From: Ruficoccus sp. ZRK36
GTDB lineage: Bacteria; Verrucomicrobiota; Verrucomicrobiia; Opitutales; Cerasicoccaceae
Length of the DNA stretch: 64,000 bases
NCBI RefSeq assembly: GCF_019603315.1
Contig: NZ_CP080649.1
Coordinates: forward strand, 2,118,176 to 2,182,175
Direction: 5' to 3'
Below the pieces are notes generated by a model that worked only from the letters and a program-made list of their open reading frames with translations, was not told the origin of the DNA and did no database searches. The position numbers were made by a program, and so were the translations under genes. Below, one piece after another: positions 55,531 to 64,000 of this stretch (the first letter of the stretch is position 1; each line of letters starts with the position of its first letter).

Positions 55531-55751
55531 GACGCGGGGGGCGGCTGGCAAACCGCTCGGGAGGCCCGATGAAAAGCCGGGAAGTCTGTCCGAAACCCTC
55601 GTCGAGTCAAGCGCGGAAACAGCGGGTGGGTTTTCCGACGAATGGCGGCTGATCATCGGGGGGAGAATGGCAAATTGGGCGTCGAGATTTCGCGAAACAG
55701 GGCCTGACCCATTCAATCCGCAATCGGGCTTTACAGGCGGGATACGGTGCC

Positions 55752-55779
55752 AAAAAAACGGCGCCCCGCAGGGCGCCGT
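55752..55779 (-). terminator. Intrinsic terminator of the ammonium transporter gene
   Basis: ACGGCGCCC-CGCA-GGGCGCCGT (perfect 9-bp stem), followed on the minus strand by a run of seven T. It lies 28 bp after the amt stop codon. Confidence 0.9.
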
Positions 55780-55806
55780 GTCGGTAAAAGTGCTGGTGTG
55801 TGAGGC

Positions 55807-57114
55807 TTATTCGAGGTGGAAGGCCGCCTCACCGTGCTCAGCCTGATCGAGTCCGCCCTGCATCTCCTCATCGGAGGCACGAAGCCCGGTCACGACCCGG
55901 CAGATCACTCCGATGATGACGGTCGCCACCGCGCTCCAGGCGATGACGGCTCCGAGGGCGATGAGCTGGACCTTGAGCTGGCCGAGCATGTCGACAACGC
56001 CCTGGCCGCTGAAGAGCTCCGTCCCGAGGAACGCTACGAGAATCGTGCCGATGATGCCGCCGACGCCGTGCACCGCGAAAACGTCGAGGCTATCGTCGAT
56101 CTTGAGCCGCTCCTTGACCAGAACGCACATGTAGTAGCAGACGGACCCCGCGGCCATGCCGATGAGGACTGCGCCCAGCGGGCCGACATTCCCCGAGGCC
56201 GGGGTGATCGTCGCCAGTCCGGCCACCATCCCGGTGACGATGCCGACCAGACCGGGCTTACCCGTGGTTTTCCACTCGATCGCCATCCAGGTCAGGCTGC
56301 CCACGGCAGCCGAAATATGGGTGACGAGCATCGTCATGCCGGCGGAGCCATTAGCGGCCAGCTGGCTTCCGGCATTGAAGCCGAACCAGCCCACCCACAG
56401 CATGGAGGCGCCGATCATGACCATCCCCGGGTTATGGGGCGGGTGCAGGGACTTGGGGAAGCCGATGCGAGGGCCGACCATGATTGCCAGAATCAGCGCG
56501 GAGGTGCCTGCTGTGGCGTGGACGACGATCCCCCCTGCCAGGTCGATCACGCCCATCTGCTGGAGCCAGCCGCCGCCCCACACCCAGTGCGTTACCGGTG
56601 CGTAGACCAGGATCAGCCAAAGGGCGGTGAAAAGGATCACGGCGCTGAACTTCATGCGCTCGACAAACGCGCCCACGATCAGACCCGGTGTGATAATGGC
56701 GAAGGTCATCTGGAACATGATAAAAACCGTCTCGGGGAAGCTCCCGCTTGTATTATCAATGCCGATGCCCCGCAGGCCCAGGCGCGTGAGGTCGCCGATC
56801 CAGTCGTTCCCGCCGGAGAAGGCCAGCGAGTACAGGCCTACGATCCACAGGACAGAGGCGACACAGGCGATGGTAAAGCAGTGCATCAGCACAGAGAGGC
56901 TGTTCTTACTCTGGACGAGGCCAGAATAGAAAAGCGCCAGCCCCGGCAGGCTCATAAAAAGCACCAGAACTGTGGCGGTCAGCATCCATGCGGTGTCCCC
57001 GCTGTTGGTTAATATTTCCGGGCTGTCTGCGGCTCCGGCCCACTGGGGGAGGAGGGCCAGAGCGGCCAGCGTGAGTAGCTTCTTTACGGGTGAGTTAGGG
57101 TATAGGGCTTTCAT
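55807..57114 (-). CDS. amt: Ammonium transporter (Amt/MEP/Rh family)
   Basis: A 435-residue inner-membrane channel for ammonium. An N-terminal signal-like segment (LLTLAALALLPQWAGAADSP) is followed by 11 helices with family motifs: LPGLALFYSGLVQSKNSLSV, the twin-His pore region including GGIVVHATAGTSALILAIMV, and FNAGSQLAANG. The late motif is DSLDVFAVHGVGGIIGTILV. No PII protein gene (glnK) is adjacent, which is unusual for amt genes. The ATG at 57114 was chosen since it begins the signal; the frame continues upstream to 57210. Confidence 0.92.
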   Translation of the reverse strand: MKALYPNSPVKKLLTLAALALLPQWAGAADSPEILTNSGDTAWMLTATVLVLFMSLPGLALFYSGLVQSKNSLSVLMHCFTIACVASVLWIVGLYSLAFSGGNDWIGDLTRLGLRGIGIDNTSGSFPETVFIMFQMTFAIITPGLIVGAFVERMKFSAVILFTALWLILVYAPVTHWVWGGGWLQQMGVIDLAGGIVVHATAGTSALILAIMVGPRIGFPKSLHPPHNPGMVMIGASMLWVGWFGFNAGSQLAANGSAGMTMLVTHISAAVGSLTWMAIEWKTTGKPGLVGIVTGMVAGLATITPASGNVGPLGAVLIGMAAGSVCYYMCVLVKERLKIDDSLDVFAVHGVGGIIGTILVAFLGTELFSGQGVVDMLGQLKVQLIALGAVIAWSAVATVIIGVICRVVTGLRASDEEMQGGLDQAEHGEAAFHLE

Positions 57115-57276
57115 GAAAAAAAGCCTAACGCTGTATGAGTTCCATTTATGACGCGCAAGCCGTTTTTTAGCTCCGTTGATGGACACTGGGCTCCAGCCAT
57201 ACACGACCACCGACGAGACGCGATCGGTGGTTTAAGCGCAGCCCGGACTCGGGCAACTTTTGCGGACGATCAGGGC

Positions 57277-58764
57277 TTAACCGGTCGCCGCATCCTTTTC
57301 GTACACCTTACGAAAGTGATGGCCCACGATGGCCAGGTTGACGGCCAGCGGCAGCAGGGCACGCCTCCTGAATATGACCCACGCCAGCAGCTTCCAGTAC
57401 TGGAAACGTTCGCGGCCGAGTACGCCGAGGCGCACACAGGAGCGCAGGAAGGCCCGGAACTTGATGTAGTCGAGCGGCTGGGTAACGACGGGGGCCTTGT
57501 AGTTACTCAGGAAGGTTTTGACGCGCTTGTAGTAGGGCTTGGGCAGGTAGAGGCCCTTGAAGAGGTTGCGGTAGCCGTCGCGGAGCTTTTCGGGGTGCAT
57601 CTTCGTCACGAAGTTGCTCACGGCCTTGGTGTTGTTGCCGAGGGAGTTGCCGAGCAGGCGGCCCTCCTCCTTCATGCGCTCGTACAGGGCGGTGCCGACG
57701 GGGGCCTGAAGAATGCCCACCATGGCCATGACGATCCCGCTGTGCTGGATAAAGTCGATCTGCCGCTGGAAGATGTTCTCATTATCCGAGTCGAAGCCCA
57801 CGATAAACCCGCCCTGGACCTGGAGCCCGTGGCGCTGGATCTTATGAACGCAGGCCACGAGATCGCGCCCGACGTTCTGCTTTTTGTTGCAGTCGGCCAG
57901 GCCCTCCTCGGAGGGCGTCTCCAGCCCGATAAAGACCGTGTCGAATCCGGCGTGAGCCATCATGTCCATCAGCCCCTCATCGTCGGCCAGATTGATCGAG
58001 GCCTCGGTGTAGAAGGGGATGCCGGTTTTGTCCTGCTGCCACTCGATCAGGGCGGGCAACAGCTCGCGCTTGAGCATGCGCTTGTTGCCGATGAAGTTGT
58101 CGTCCACGAAAAAGACCGAGCCGCGCCAGCGGGAGGCGTAGATGGCGTCCAGCTCGCTGATGATCTGTGAGACAGACTTGAGGCGCGGGCGGTGGCCGAG
58201 CAGGGCAGTGACATTGCAGAAGTCGCAGTTAAAGGGGCACCCGCGCGAGAACTGGATGCTGAGCGAGGCGTAGTCGTTGACGCGTACGAGGTCCCAGCGG
58301 GGCACGGGGGTCTCGGCCAGCTCCGGGTAGCGGCTCCCCTCGGCGTAGATCCGCTGGGCGCAGCCAGCGGTGAAATCCTTTAAAAATGGAGCGAGGGTCA
58401 GCTCGCCTTCGTTCAGGATAAGGTGGTCCACCTCGGGGAACTTCTCTGGCTCGCAGGTGAACAGCGGGCCGCCCGCGATGACGGTCTTGCCCAGGCTTTT
58501 GGCAAGCTTGATCACGTGCTCGGTCGACTCCTGCTGGACCGTCATGGCACTGATCATGACGATGTCGGCTGCCTCCACGTCCTTCTGACGCAGGCGGCGC
58601 ACATTCATGTCCACCAGCTTGAGCTGCCAGTCTTCGGGCAGCATGGCAGCTACCGTCAACAGCCCCAGCGGGGGGAACGACGATTTCTTTCCGACGAACT
58701 TCAGTGCGTGCTTGAAGCTCCAGAATGTGGCCGGAAACTCGGGGTATACCAGAAGCGCATTCAT
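57277..58764 (-). CDS. B12-binding-domain radical SAM protein
   Basis: A 495-residue protein with an N-terminal cobalamin-binding-like Rossmann domain (MNALLVYPEFPATFWSFKHA, KVVDMN-type strand, DIVMISAMTVQ, VIAGGPLFTCEPEKFPEVDH) and a radical SAM core. Its Fe-S cysteines are in SRGCPFNCDFCN (about residue 175), with FFVDDNFIGNKRML and IGLETPSEEGLADCNKKQN further on. A C-terminal helical region (DUF4070-like) is present. These enzymes methylate or rearrange lipids or cofactors; hopanoid-type modification is one possibility. The start at 58764 fits the family. Confidence 0.88.
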   Translation of the reverse strand: MNALLVYPEFPATFWSFKHALKFVGKKSSFPPLGLLTVAAMLPEDWQLKLVDMNVRRLRQKDVEAADIVMISAMTVQQESTEHVIKLAKSLGKTVIAGGPLFTCEPEKFPEVDHLILNEGELTLAPFLKDFTAGCAQRIYAEGSRYPELAETPVPRWDLVRVNDYASLSIQFSRGCPFNCDFCNVTALLGHRPRLKSVSQIISELDAIYASRWRGSVFFVDDNFIGNKRMLKRELLPALIEWQQDKTGIPFYTEASINLADDEGLMDMMAHAGFDTVFIGLETPSEEGLADCNKKQNVGRDLVACVHKIQRHGLQVQGGFIVGFDSDNENIFQRQIDFIQHSGIVMAMVGILQAPVGTALYERMKEEGRLLGNSLGNNTKAVSNFVTKMHPEKLRDGYRNLFKGLYLPKPYYKRVKTFLSNYKAPVVTQPLDYIKFRAFLRSCVRLGVLGRERFQYWKLLAWVIFRRRALLPLAVNLAIVGHHFRKVYEKDAATG

Positions 58765-58895
58765 CCAACCATAGCATGTCCCAGAGGCGAGGCTATGAAA
58801 AGCGATGACGGCCTTTTTTGACTGATTAAAAGGGCCATTTATGGGGACTATAAACGGGCACGGGTGTCGTGTCGGAGGCTGTAAGCCCCCATTGT

Positions 58896-58915
58896 CCAGT
58901 GTGGTCACACACTGG
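58896..58915 (-). other. Perfect hairpin downstream of tex
   Basis: CCAGTGTG-GTCA-CACACTGG forms an 8-bp perfect stem, 54 bp after the tex stop on its strand. No T-tract follows, so its role as a terminator or RNA-stability element is uncertain. Confidence 0.4.
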
Positions 58916-58968
58916 AGTAGAGCCCCATTTATGCTGCTCCAGCCGGAGTGCCAGAGGGTGCAGTCCGC

Positions 58969-61308
58969 CTACAGCAAGTCGGCCAGGGAATTACCGAAGC
59001 TCTGGTTTTGGCGCGGGCCATTGCTGCGGTTATTACCGCCTCCGTGGCGCGGACCGTTACCACGATTGCCACCGCGCGGGCCGCCGCGATTATCGCGCGG
59101 AGCACCGGGCCGGTTGTCGCGGTTGTTCCCGCCACCTGCGCGCTGGTGCGGCTTGCCGCCCTCGCGCTGGGTACGCATGGACAGGGCGATGCGCTTGCGG
59201 GCGGTATCGACCTCCAGCACGGTGACGAGCACCTTCTGGTGGACCTTGACCACCTCGGCAGGGTCTTCGACAAACCGATCCGCCAACTGACTGACGTGGA
59301 CGAGGCCGTCCTGGTGCACGCCAATGTCTACGAAAGCGCCGAAGGCGGCGACGTTGGTCACGATGCCGGGCAGCTGTAGCCCTTCCTTGAGGTCTGAAAT
59401 TTCGTTAATGCCCTCGGCGAAGCTGAAGGACTCGAACTGCTCGCGCGGGTCGCGGCCGGGCTTGGAAAGCTCCTGCTGGATGTCCTGCAGGGTGGGGAGG
59501 CCGACCTCGTCGCTGATGTAGTTGTCGAGCACTACGCGGCGGCGGGCGGAGTCACTGGTGAGCAGCTCGGATACGCTGCAGCCTGCGTCGCTGGCCATAC
59601 GCTCAACGAGCTCGTAACGCTCGGGGTGGACGGCGGAGCCGTCCAGCGGGTGCTCGCCATCGCGGATGCGCTGGAAGCCCGCGCACTGCTCGAAGCTCTT
59701 CGGGCCCATGCCGGAGACTTTCAGCAGCTCCTTGCGCGAGCGGAAGGGCCCGTTCTGCGTGCGGGCGGTGACGATGTTTTCCGCCAGGCGTGTATTCAGC
59801 CCGGAGACGTACTTGAGGAGCTGCTTGCTGGCGGTGTTGACCTCGACGCCGACGGAGTTCACACAACTGACGACCACGTCGTCGAGGCTGTCCTTGAGCT
59901 TGATCTGATCCACGTCGTGCTGGTACTGCCCGACGCCGATGCTCTTGGGGTCGAGCTTGACCAACTCGGCCAGCGGGTCCATCAGGCGGCGGCCGATGCT
60001 GACCGCGCCGCGCACGGTCACGTCCTTGTCCGGGAACTCCTCGCGCGCCACCTCGGAGGCCGAGTAGATGGAGGCACCGCTCTCGTTGACCATGACCACG
60101 GCGATGGAGCCGGGCAGGCCGCACTTGCGGACAAAGGCCTCTGTCTCGCGGCTGGCAGTGCCGTTACCGATGGCGACGGCCTCGATCTTAAACTGGTGGC
60201 AGAGGCCGAGCACGATGTCGCGGGCCTCGGCGTCCTTGTGGCCGCCCATGCCGGGGTAAATGACGGTGTCATGGAGCAGCTCGCCCTGCGGGCCGAGTAC
60301 GACGGTCTTGCAACCGGTGCGGAAGCCCGGGTCGATGGCGAGCACACGCTTCTGGCCCAGCGGGGAGGCCAGCAGGAGCTCGCGCAGGTTCTCCATAAAG
60401 ACACGGATCGCCTGCTCGTCGGCCTTTTTCTTGGAGGCCAGGCGCATGTCGGTCTCCATCGCGGGACCGAGGAGTCGCTTGAAGGAGTCCTCGACGGCGA
60501 GAGAAACCTGCTGCCCGGCCTCGCCCTGACCGGTGAGGAAGCGGCGCTTCATCAGGGAGCCGCCGCGCTCCTCGTCGATAGCGATGCGGAAGTACAAAAA
60601 GCCCTCGGTGGAGCCGCGGCGTACGGCCAGCAGGCGGTGGGAGGGGATCTCGGTCAGCGGCTCGGAGTAGTCGAAGTAATCTTTGTACTTCGCGCCCTTT
60701 TCCTCCATCTCAAACATCACCTTGCTGGTGAGGATGGACTCTTTTTCAAACACGGTGCGCATCTGGGCGCGCATCTCGGTGTCGTCGCTGAAGCGCTCGG
60801 CCAGGATGTCGCGCGCGCCCTTCAGGGCCTCCTCCGAGGTGGGGACGGCCTTGTCCTCCTCTTCGGACTCCACCACGAACTTCGCGGCTTCGTCGGCGAC
60901 AGCGGCGTCCTGATTTTCCAGGATAAAGTCGGCCAGCGGGGTGAGGCCCTTTTCCTGCGCGATCATGGCGCGGGTGCGGCGCTTCGGGCGGTAGGGCTGG
61001 TAAATATCCTCCAGGCGCGAGACGGTCTCGGCGGCGTCGATCTGGGCGCGCAGGGTATCGGTCATGAGCTTGCGCTCGTCGAGCGACTTGATGATCGAGG
61101 TGCGGCGGGCGTCGAGAGCCTTCAGCTCATCGAGGCGGTCGCGGATAGACGTGATCTGGACCTCGTCGAGCTGGCCGGTGGCCTCCTTGCGGTAGCGGGC
61201 GATAAAGGGCACGGTGGCGCCTTCGTCGAGGAGTTTAGCCGTCGCGGTGATCTGACCGGGGGCGAGTTTGAGTTCTTCGGAAAGTTTGGAGAGGTGCGCT
61301 GTTTCCAT
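58969..61308 (-). CDS. tex: S1-domain transcription accessory protein Tex, with Arg/Gly-rich tail
   Basis: 779 residues. The N-terminal Tex helical domain has VPFIARYRKEATGQLDEVQI and DIYQPYRPKRRTRA. The YqgF/RNase-H-like fold follows (VLAIDPGFRTGCKTVVLGPQ, ASRETEAFVRK), then the helix-hairpin-helix pair (QNGPFRSRKELLKVSGMGPK). The S1 RNA-binding domain is LQLPGIVTNVAAFGAFVDIG, then HQDGLVHVSQLADRFVEDPA. Beyond it a 60-residue Arg/Gly/Asn-rich tail (NRDNRPGAPRDNRGG) is extra compared with E. coli Tex. It binds RNA and affects transcription and stress tolerance. The ATG at 61308 begins METAHLSKLSEEL and was taken as start. Confidence 0.93.
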   Translation of the reverse strand: METAHLSKLSEELKLAPGQITATAKLLDEGATVPFIARYRKEATGQLDEVQITSIRDRLDELKALDARRTSIIKSLDERKLMTDTLRAQIDAAETVSRLEDIYQPYRPKRRTRAMIAQEKGLTPLADFILENQDAAVADEAAKFVVESEEEDKAVPTSEEALKGARDILAERFSDDTEMRAQMRTVFEKESILTSKVMFEMEEKGAKYKDYFDYSEPLTEIPSHRLLAVRRGSTEGFLYFRIAIDEERGGSLMKRRFLTGQGEAGQQVSLAVEDSFKRLLGPAMETDMRLASKKKADEQAIRVFMENLRELLLASPLGQKRVLAIDPGFRTGCKTVVLGPQGELLHDTVIYPGMGGHKDAEARDIVLGLCHQFKIEAVAIGNGTASRETEAFVRKCGLPGSIAVVMVNESGASIYSASEVAREEFPDKDVTVRGAVSIGRRLMDPLAELVKLDPKSIGVGQYQHDVDQIKLKDSLDDVVVSCVNSVGVEVNTASKQLLKYVSGLNTRLAENIVTARTQNGPFRSRKELLKVSGMGPKSFEQCAGFQRIRDGEHPLDGSAVHPERYELVERMASDAGCSVSELLTSDSARRRVVLDNYISDEVGLPTLQDIQQELSKPGRDPREQFESFSFAEGINEISDLKEGLQLPGIVTNVAAFGAFVDIGVHQDGLVHVSQLADRFVEDPAEVVKVHQKVLVTVLEVDTARKRIALSMRTQREGGKPHQRAGGGNNRDNRPGAPRDNRGGPRGGNRGNGPRHGGGNNRSNGPRQNQSFGNSLADLL

Positions 61309-61452
61309 GGGGAAAAGCCGAAGAATGAGGCATAAAGTTTCCGCCGTGGCAAAAGAAAATCCGCGTGAATTCTGTTCGTCGCTGTCTGAGAGCTGAGTGG
61401 CGGGTGGCTTGTCGCTTGACGCAGCGCTACGGGGCTGCTCCCATCGGGCATC

Positions 61453-61809
61453 ATGCTGAAATTTTACGGTTACAAGGGCTGCGGTACCTGCCGCAAGGCG
61501 AAGAAATTCCTCGACGAAAACGGCGTCGCCTACGAGGAGATCGCTATCCGCGAGACCCCGCCGCAACGGGGCGAGTTCGAGACCATGCTCGGGGCCTATG
61601 ATGGCGAGCTGAAGCGTCTCTTCAACACATCCGGCGGTGACTACAAGTCCATGAACATGAAGGACAAGCTGCCCGGCCTGTGTACGGAGGAAGCCTGCGA
61701 GCTGCTCGGCTCCAATGGTAATCTGGTCAAGCGCCCCTTCCTCATCGGCGATGGCGTGGCGCTGGTCGGCTTCAAGGAAGATGAATGGCGCGAGGCTCTG
61801 CTGAGCTAA
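61453..61809 (+). CDS. ArsC/Spx-family thioredoxin-fold protein
   Basis: 118 residues of the arsenate reductase/Spx/YffB family. The redox motif is KGCGTCRKAKKFLDENG (Cys10-x2-Cys13), followed by LKRLFNTSGGDYK and the cis-Pro region VKRPFLIGDGVALVGFKED. Family members act as arsenate reductases or as regulators; the CxxC pair fits Spx/YffB-like proteins more than classical ArsC, which uses a single CX5 Cys. Role not settled. It is divergent from tex. Confidence 0.85.
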   Translation: MLKFYGYKGCGTCRKAKKFLDENGVAYEEIAIRETPPQRGEFETMLGAYDGELKRLFNTSGGDYKSMNMKDKLPGLCTEEACELLGSNGNLVKRPFLIGDGVALVGFKEDEWREALLS

Positions 61810-61851
61810 GCGTGGTGCCGTGGGCGGGTGTGTCTTGTCCGCTCGTTTTGC

Positions 61852-62313
61852 TTACGCTTTATCCACCTCTTCGACGGTGCGTTTGAGTTTGGCGAGGAAA
61901 AGCTCCCCCTGTGGCTTTCCAACGGCCATGATCAGGCGAATAAGCCAGCGCACCGGAGTGGGGATCAGCGCGTCGGGGAACTCTATCTCCTGCTTGACGC
62001 GGATGCCCTGCCGCGTCCGCTTCAGGGTGAAGCGCAGGCGGGTGCCGTCGAGCCGGTCGTTCTCGGGGTCGGTGATGTGCCAGCCCAGGCTGGTGGGCGG
62101 ATCGTAGTCGCTTAGGCGCTGTATGCACCACATCTCCTTACTGCCCATGCGGTAGCAGGCGCGGTAGGTGGCACCTTGCCCGGCTTTGGGGCCCTCGATG
62201 TGCTCGCAGTCGAGCAGCTTAGGGTTCCACTCACGCATCAGGTCCGGGTCTTCCAGAAAAACCCAGATAGCCTCCGGGCGGGCGCGGATGGTGATGGATT
62301 CCCGTAGCTTCAC
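61852..62313 (-). CDS. SRPBCC (START/polyketide cyclase-like) family protein
   Basis: 153 residues of the SRPBCC/Bet v 1-like fold. The N-terminal strand and helix are typical (LRESITIRARPEAIWVFLED, DLMREWNPKLL), followed by a hydrophobic ligand cavity with CIQRLSDYDPPTSLGWHITD and a long C-terminal helix (RLIMAVGKPQGELFLAKLKR). Such proteins bind lipids or small hydrophobic molecules. No specific role is seen. It is convergent with the ArsC/Spx-like gene. Confidence 0.82.
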   Translation of the reverse strand: MKLRESITIRARPEAIWVFLEDPDLMREWNPKLLDCEHIEGPKAGQGATYRACYRMGSKEMWCIQRLSDYDPPTSLGWHITDPENDRLDGTRLRFTLKRTRQGIRVKQEIEFPDALIPTPVRWLIRLIMAVGKPQGELFLAKLKRTVEEVDKA

Positions 62314-62408
62314 GGCAGTAGCCTAGACGGGGAGGATTCAGCCATACAAGCGGCAAACGAGGTGCGTTACCGCTTAAGATCCCTTTTCCATTTTAAACCG
62401 TAAAAAAA

Positions 62409-62485
62409 TGGTGGGAGTAACAGGGCTCGAACCTGTGACCTCATCCATGTCAAGGATGCGCTCTAGCCAACTGAGCTATACCCCC
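62409..62485 (-). tRNA. tRNA-Val (anticodon GAC)
   Basis: On the minus strand the acceptor GGGGGTA pairs with TACTCCC, the D-arm is AGCTCAG...GAGC, the anticodon stem CATCC/GGATG has loop TTGACAT (anticodon GAC), and the T-arm has GGTTCGAGCCC. A-CCA is encoded, followed by a T-tract. Confidence 0.94.
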
Positions 62486-62672
62486 ACTAAAGGGAAACCA
62501 ATGAACGAATAGATTTTATTTCCGCTGGCAAGGGCTTTTTTCAGAAAAATTCAGGCAAGCCTACGGCAGGGGAGGTGACGCAAGTGCCTTTGACAGGCGA
62601 AGGTGGGCACATGATGAACTTACAGGCAGAAACGGCTTCCCTCCGGGCGGAATTTTGCGCAACCTCACGGAC

Positions 62673-64000
62673 ATGCTGGAGGAGCTGCATATCCGCGATT
62701 TGGCCTTGATGGACGAGGCGGTGCTGGAGTTTGAGCCCGGCTATACCGCCGTGACGGGTGAGACCGGCGCCGGTAAGAGCGTGCTGCTCGGTGCGCTCTC
62801 TCTGCTGGCCGGTAACCGCGCGGACAAGACCGTGATCCGCCAGGGGCAGGAGGCCTGCGAAGTCGCCGCCACCCTGCACTTTGCCGAGCCGGAGCGCATC
62901 GACGTCGTCCTGGAGGAGCTGGGGCTGCCCGCCTGCGAGGATGGGGCACTCGTCCTGCGCCGGGTCATCCACCGGCAGCGCGCTGCCAAGATCCAGGTAA
63001 ACGGCGCCATGGCCACGCTCGGGGCGCTTCAGGAGATCGGCGGGCACTGGATCGACTTCCATGGGCCCGGGGAGCCGCAAAAGCTTTTTAAAGGACGCCA
63101 CCAGCTCGCCATGCTCGATGCCTTCGCAGGGCTCGCTGACGAGCTGGAGACCTACCGTGGCGGCTATGACGAGTGGCAGGCCCTGCTCGATCAGGCTGAG
63201 CAACTGCGCACTGCGGACCGGCTGGATGAGGACGAGCAGGAGTTTCTCTCGCGTCAGATTGCCCGCATCGATCAGGTGGAGGCGACGGAGGAGTCCATCG
63301 CCGCACTGGAGCGGGACTTTCAGCGACTGGATCGCGCCCAGGAGCTGGCCGAGCTGGCGGGGCAACTGGAGAGCGGTCTCTGTGGGGACGAGGGGGCTGT
63401 CGGCCTGCTCGGGGCCATGCAGCGGGCTGCCTATGAGCTGGCTCGTCTCGACCCGGAGTCTGCGGGGCTATCTGAGCGGCTGGAGGCGGCGATCATCGAG
63501 CTGCAGGACCTGGGCGGTGAATTTGCTCGACTGGCCGCCGAGGCCGACATCGACCCGGAAAGTGCCGAGGCGCTACAAGTCCGCATGACGGCCTGGCTGG
63601 AGATCAAGCGCAAGTATGGCCCCACCGTCGAGGAGGTGCTGGCCCGTCGCGAGGAGATGGCCGCAAGGCTGGAAGCGCAGTCCGACATCGAGGGCACGCT
63701 GGAAAAGCTCGCCGCCGAGGCTGCCGCGCTGGAGAAAAAACTTCGTACGCAGGCTGCCGGTTTGCTGAAAAAACGCGAAGCCGCGGCCAAGACTCTTGGC
63801 ACCGAAGTGCGCGCCCTGCTCAAGCGCCTGGGCTTCAAAAAGGCGGGCTTCGAAATCGCCGTGCATGGCGGTAAGGCACTGGGGCCGGTGGGCGACTCGG
63901 ACTGCGAGTATCTCTTTTCCGCGAACGCGGGGCAGGAACTGCTGCCGCTCAACCGTATCGCGTCCAGCGGGGAAACCGCCCGCGTCATGCTCGCGCTGAA
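62673..64000 (+). CDS. recN: DNA repair protein RecN, 5' part
   Basis: The gene runs off the window; 442 residues are present without a stop. It begins MLEELHIRDLALMDEAVLEF and has the SMC-like Walker A GETGAGKSVLLGALSLLAG (about residues 29-47). VLRRVIHRQRAAKIQVNGAM and the DFHGPGEPQKLFKGRHQLAM motif follow, then a long coiled coil (to about residue 380). The second ATPase half begins near the end (NRIASSGETARVMLALK), which is the ABC signature region. RecN aids double-strand-break repair. ATG 62673 is the natural start. Confidence 0.93.
   Translation, partial: MLEELHIRDLALMDEAVLEFEPGYTAVTGETGAGKSVLLGALSLLAGNRADKTVIRQGQEACEVAATLHFAEPERIDVVLEELGLPACEDGALVLRRVIHRQRAAKIQVNGAMATLGALQEIGGHWIDFHGPGEPQKLFKGRHQLAMLDAFAGLADELETYRGGYDEWQALLDQAEQLRTADRLDEDEQEFLSRQIARIDQVEATEESIAALERDFQRLDRAQELAELAGQLESGLCGDEGAVGLLGAMQRAAYELARLDPESAGLSERLEAAIIELQDLGGEFARLAAEADIDPESAEALQVRMTAWLEIKRKYGPTVEEVLARREEMAARLEAQSDIEGTLEKLAAEAAALEKKLRTQAAGLLKKREAAAKTLGTEVRALLKRLGFKKAGFEIAVHGGKALGPVGDSDCEYLFSANAGQELLPLNRIASSGETARVMLAL

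Noticed and set aside
55816-57012. 398-codon plus-strand frame opposite the ammonium transporter
   Set aside because: Its product is His/Asp/Arg-rich without structure, a typical complement of membrane-protein codons.
59626-61335. 569-codon plus-strand frame opposite tex
   Set aside because: Shadow frame; Tex motifs on the minus strand are complete and no independent start or family signal is present.
62541-63365. 274-codon minus-strand frame over the recN start
   Set aside because: RecN with an intact Walker A motif is read on the plus strand in the same region, and the antisense product has no recognisable motif.

Overview
The window looks like a chromosomal segment of a GC-rich marine or particle-associated member of the Verrucomicrobiota (Opitutae/Puniceicoccales type). 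The clues are PEP-CTERM proteins, autotransporter-like beta-strand proteins, an H-X9-DG pseudopilin, sulfatase and heparinase-type lyases with LacI/GntR regulators, a DksA-like protein with a histone-H1-like N-terminus, and Rho with a very long disordered N-terminus. This assignment is inference; there is no rRNA in the window. There is no phage, integrase, transposase or CRISPR array.

Left edge to about 27.8 kb: after the 3' part of rarA comes a polysaccharide-degradation region. The plus-strand block runs GntR-type sugar-sensing regulator, pseudopilin, autotransporter-like surface protein, heparinase II/III-type lipoprotein, DapA/NanA-type aldolase, sodium:solute symporter and Cys-type sulfatase. 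The next block has a 937-residue double-Rossmann FAD oxidoreductase divergent from a LacI regulator. It continues on the minus strand with a secreted fusion of a heparinase II/III-like lyase and an alginate-lyase domain, a PEP-CTERM protein, a second heparinase-like lyase behind its own LacI regulator, a tandem trio of paralogous secreted proteins (two with PEP-CTERM, one without) and another PEP-CTERM protein. Together they suggest extracellular cleavage of a uronate-containing, probably sulfated glycan, import by the symporter, and aldolase or oxidoreductase catabolism, under several sugar-responsive repressors. Several minus-strand genes end in clear intrinsic terminators.

28-44.6 kb: housekeeping and small metabolic units. 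These are a secreted protein of unknown function, a holin-4-like membrane protein, lpdA, a histidine phosphatase, tRNA-Arg(CCG), an exported beta-carbonic anhydrase, and a sugar operon (TIM-barrel epimerase, Gfo/Idh/MocA oxidoreductase, FucU mutarotase) divergent from an AraC regulator. They are followed by an FAD amine-oxidase-like protein, an HD-domain protein, a secreted coiled-coil protein, coaE and rho. Then comes an Rrf2 regulator next to qorB and a glyoxalase-like gene. A near-identical 19-bp operator-like element precedes both rrf2 and qorB.

44.7-50.9 kb: type IV pilus/type II secretion motor genes in the order pilB-like, pilT, second pilB-like, pilC, closed by a strong terminator. 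51.2-55.5 kb (minus): ileS, H1/DksA-like protein, lspA. 55.8-64 kb: ammonium transporter, B12-binding radical SAM protein, the S1-domain factor Tex with an Arg/Gly-rich tail, an ArsC/Spx-like protein, an SRPBCC protein, tRNA-Val(GAC) and the 5' part of recN, which runs off the window.
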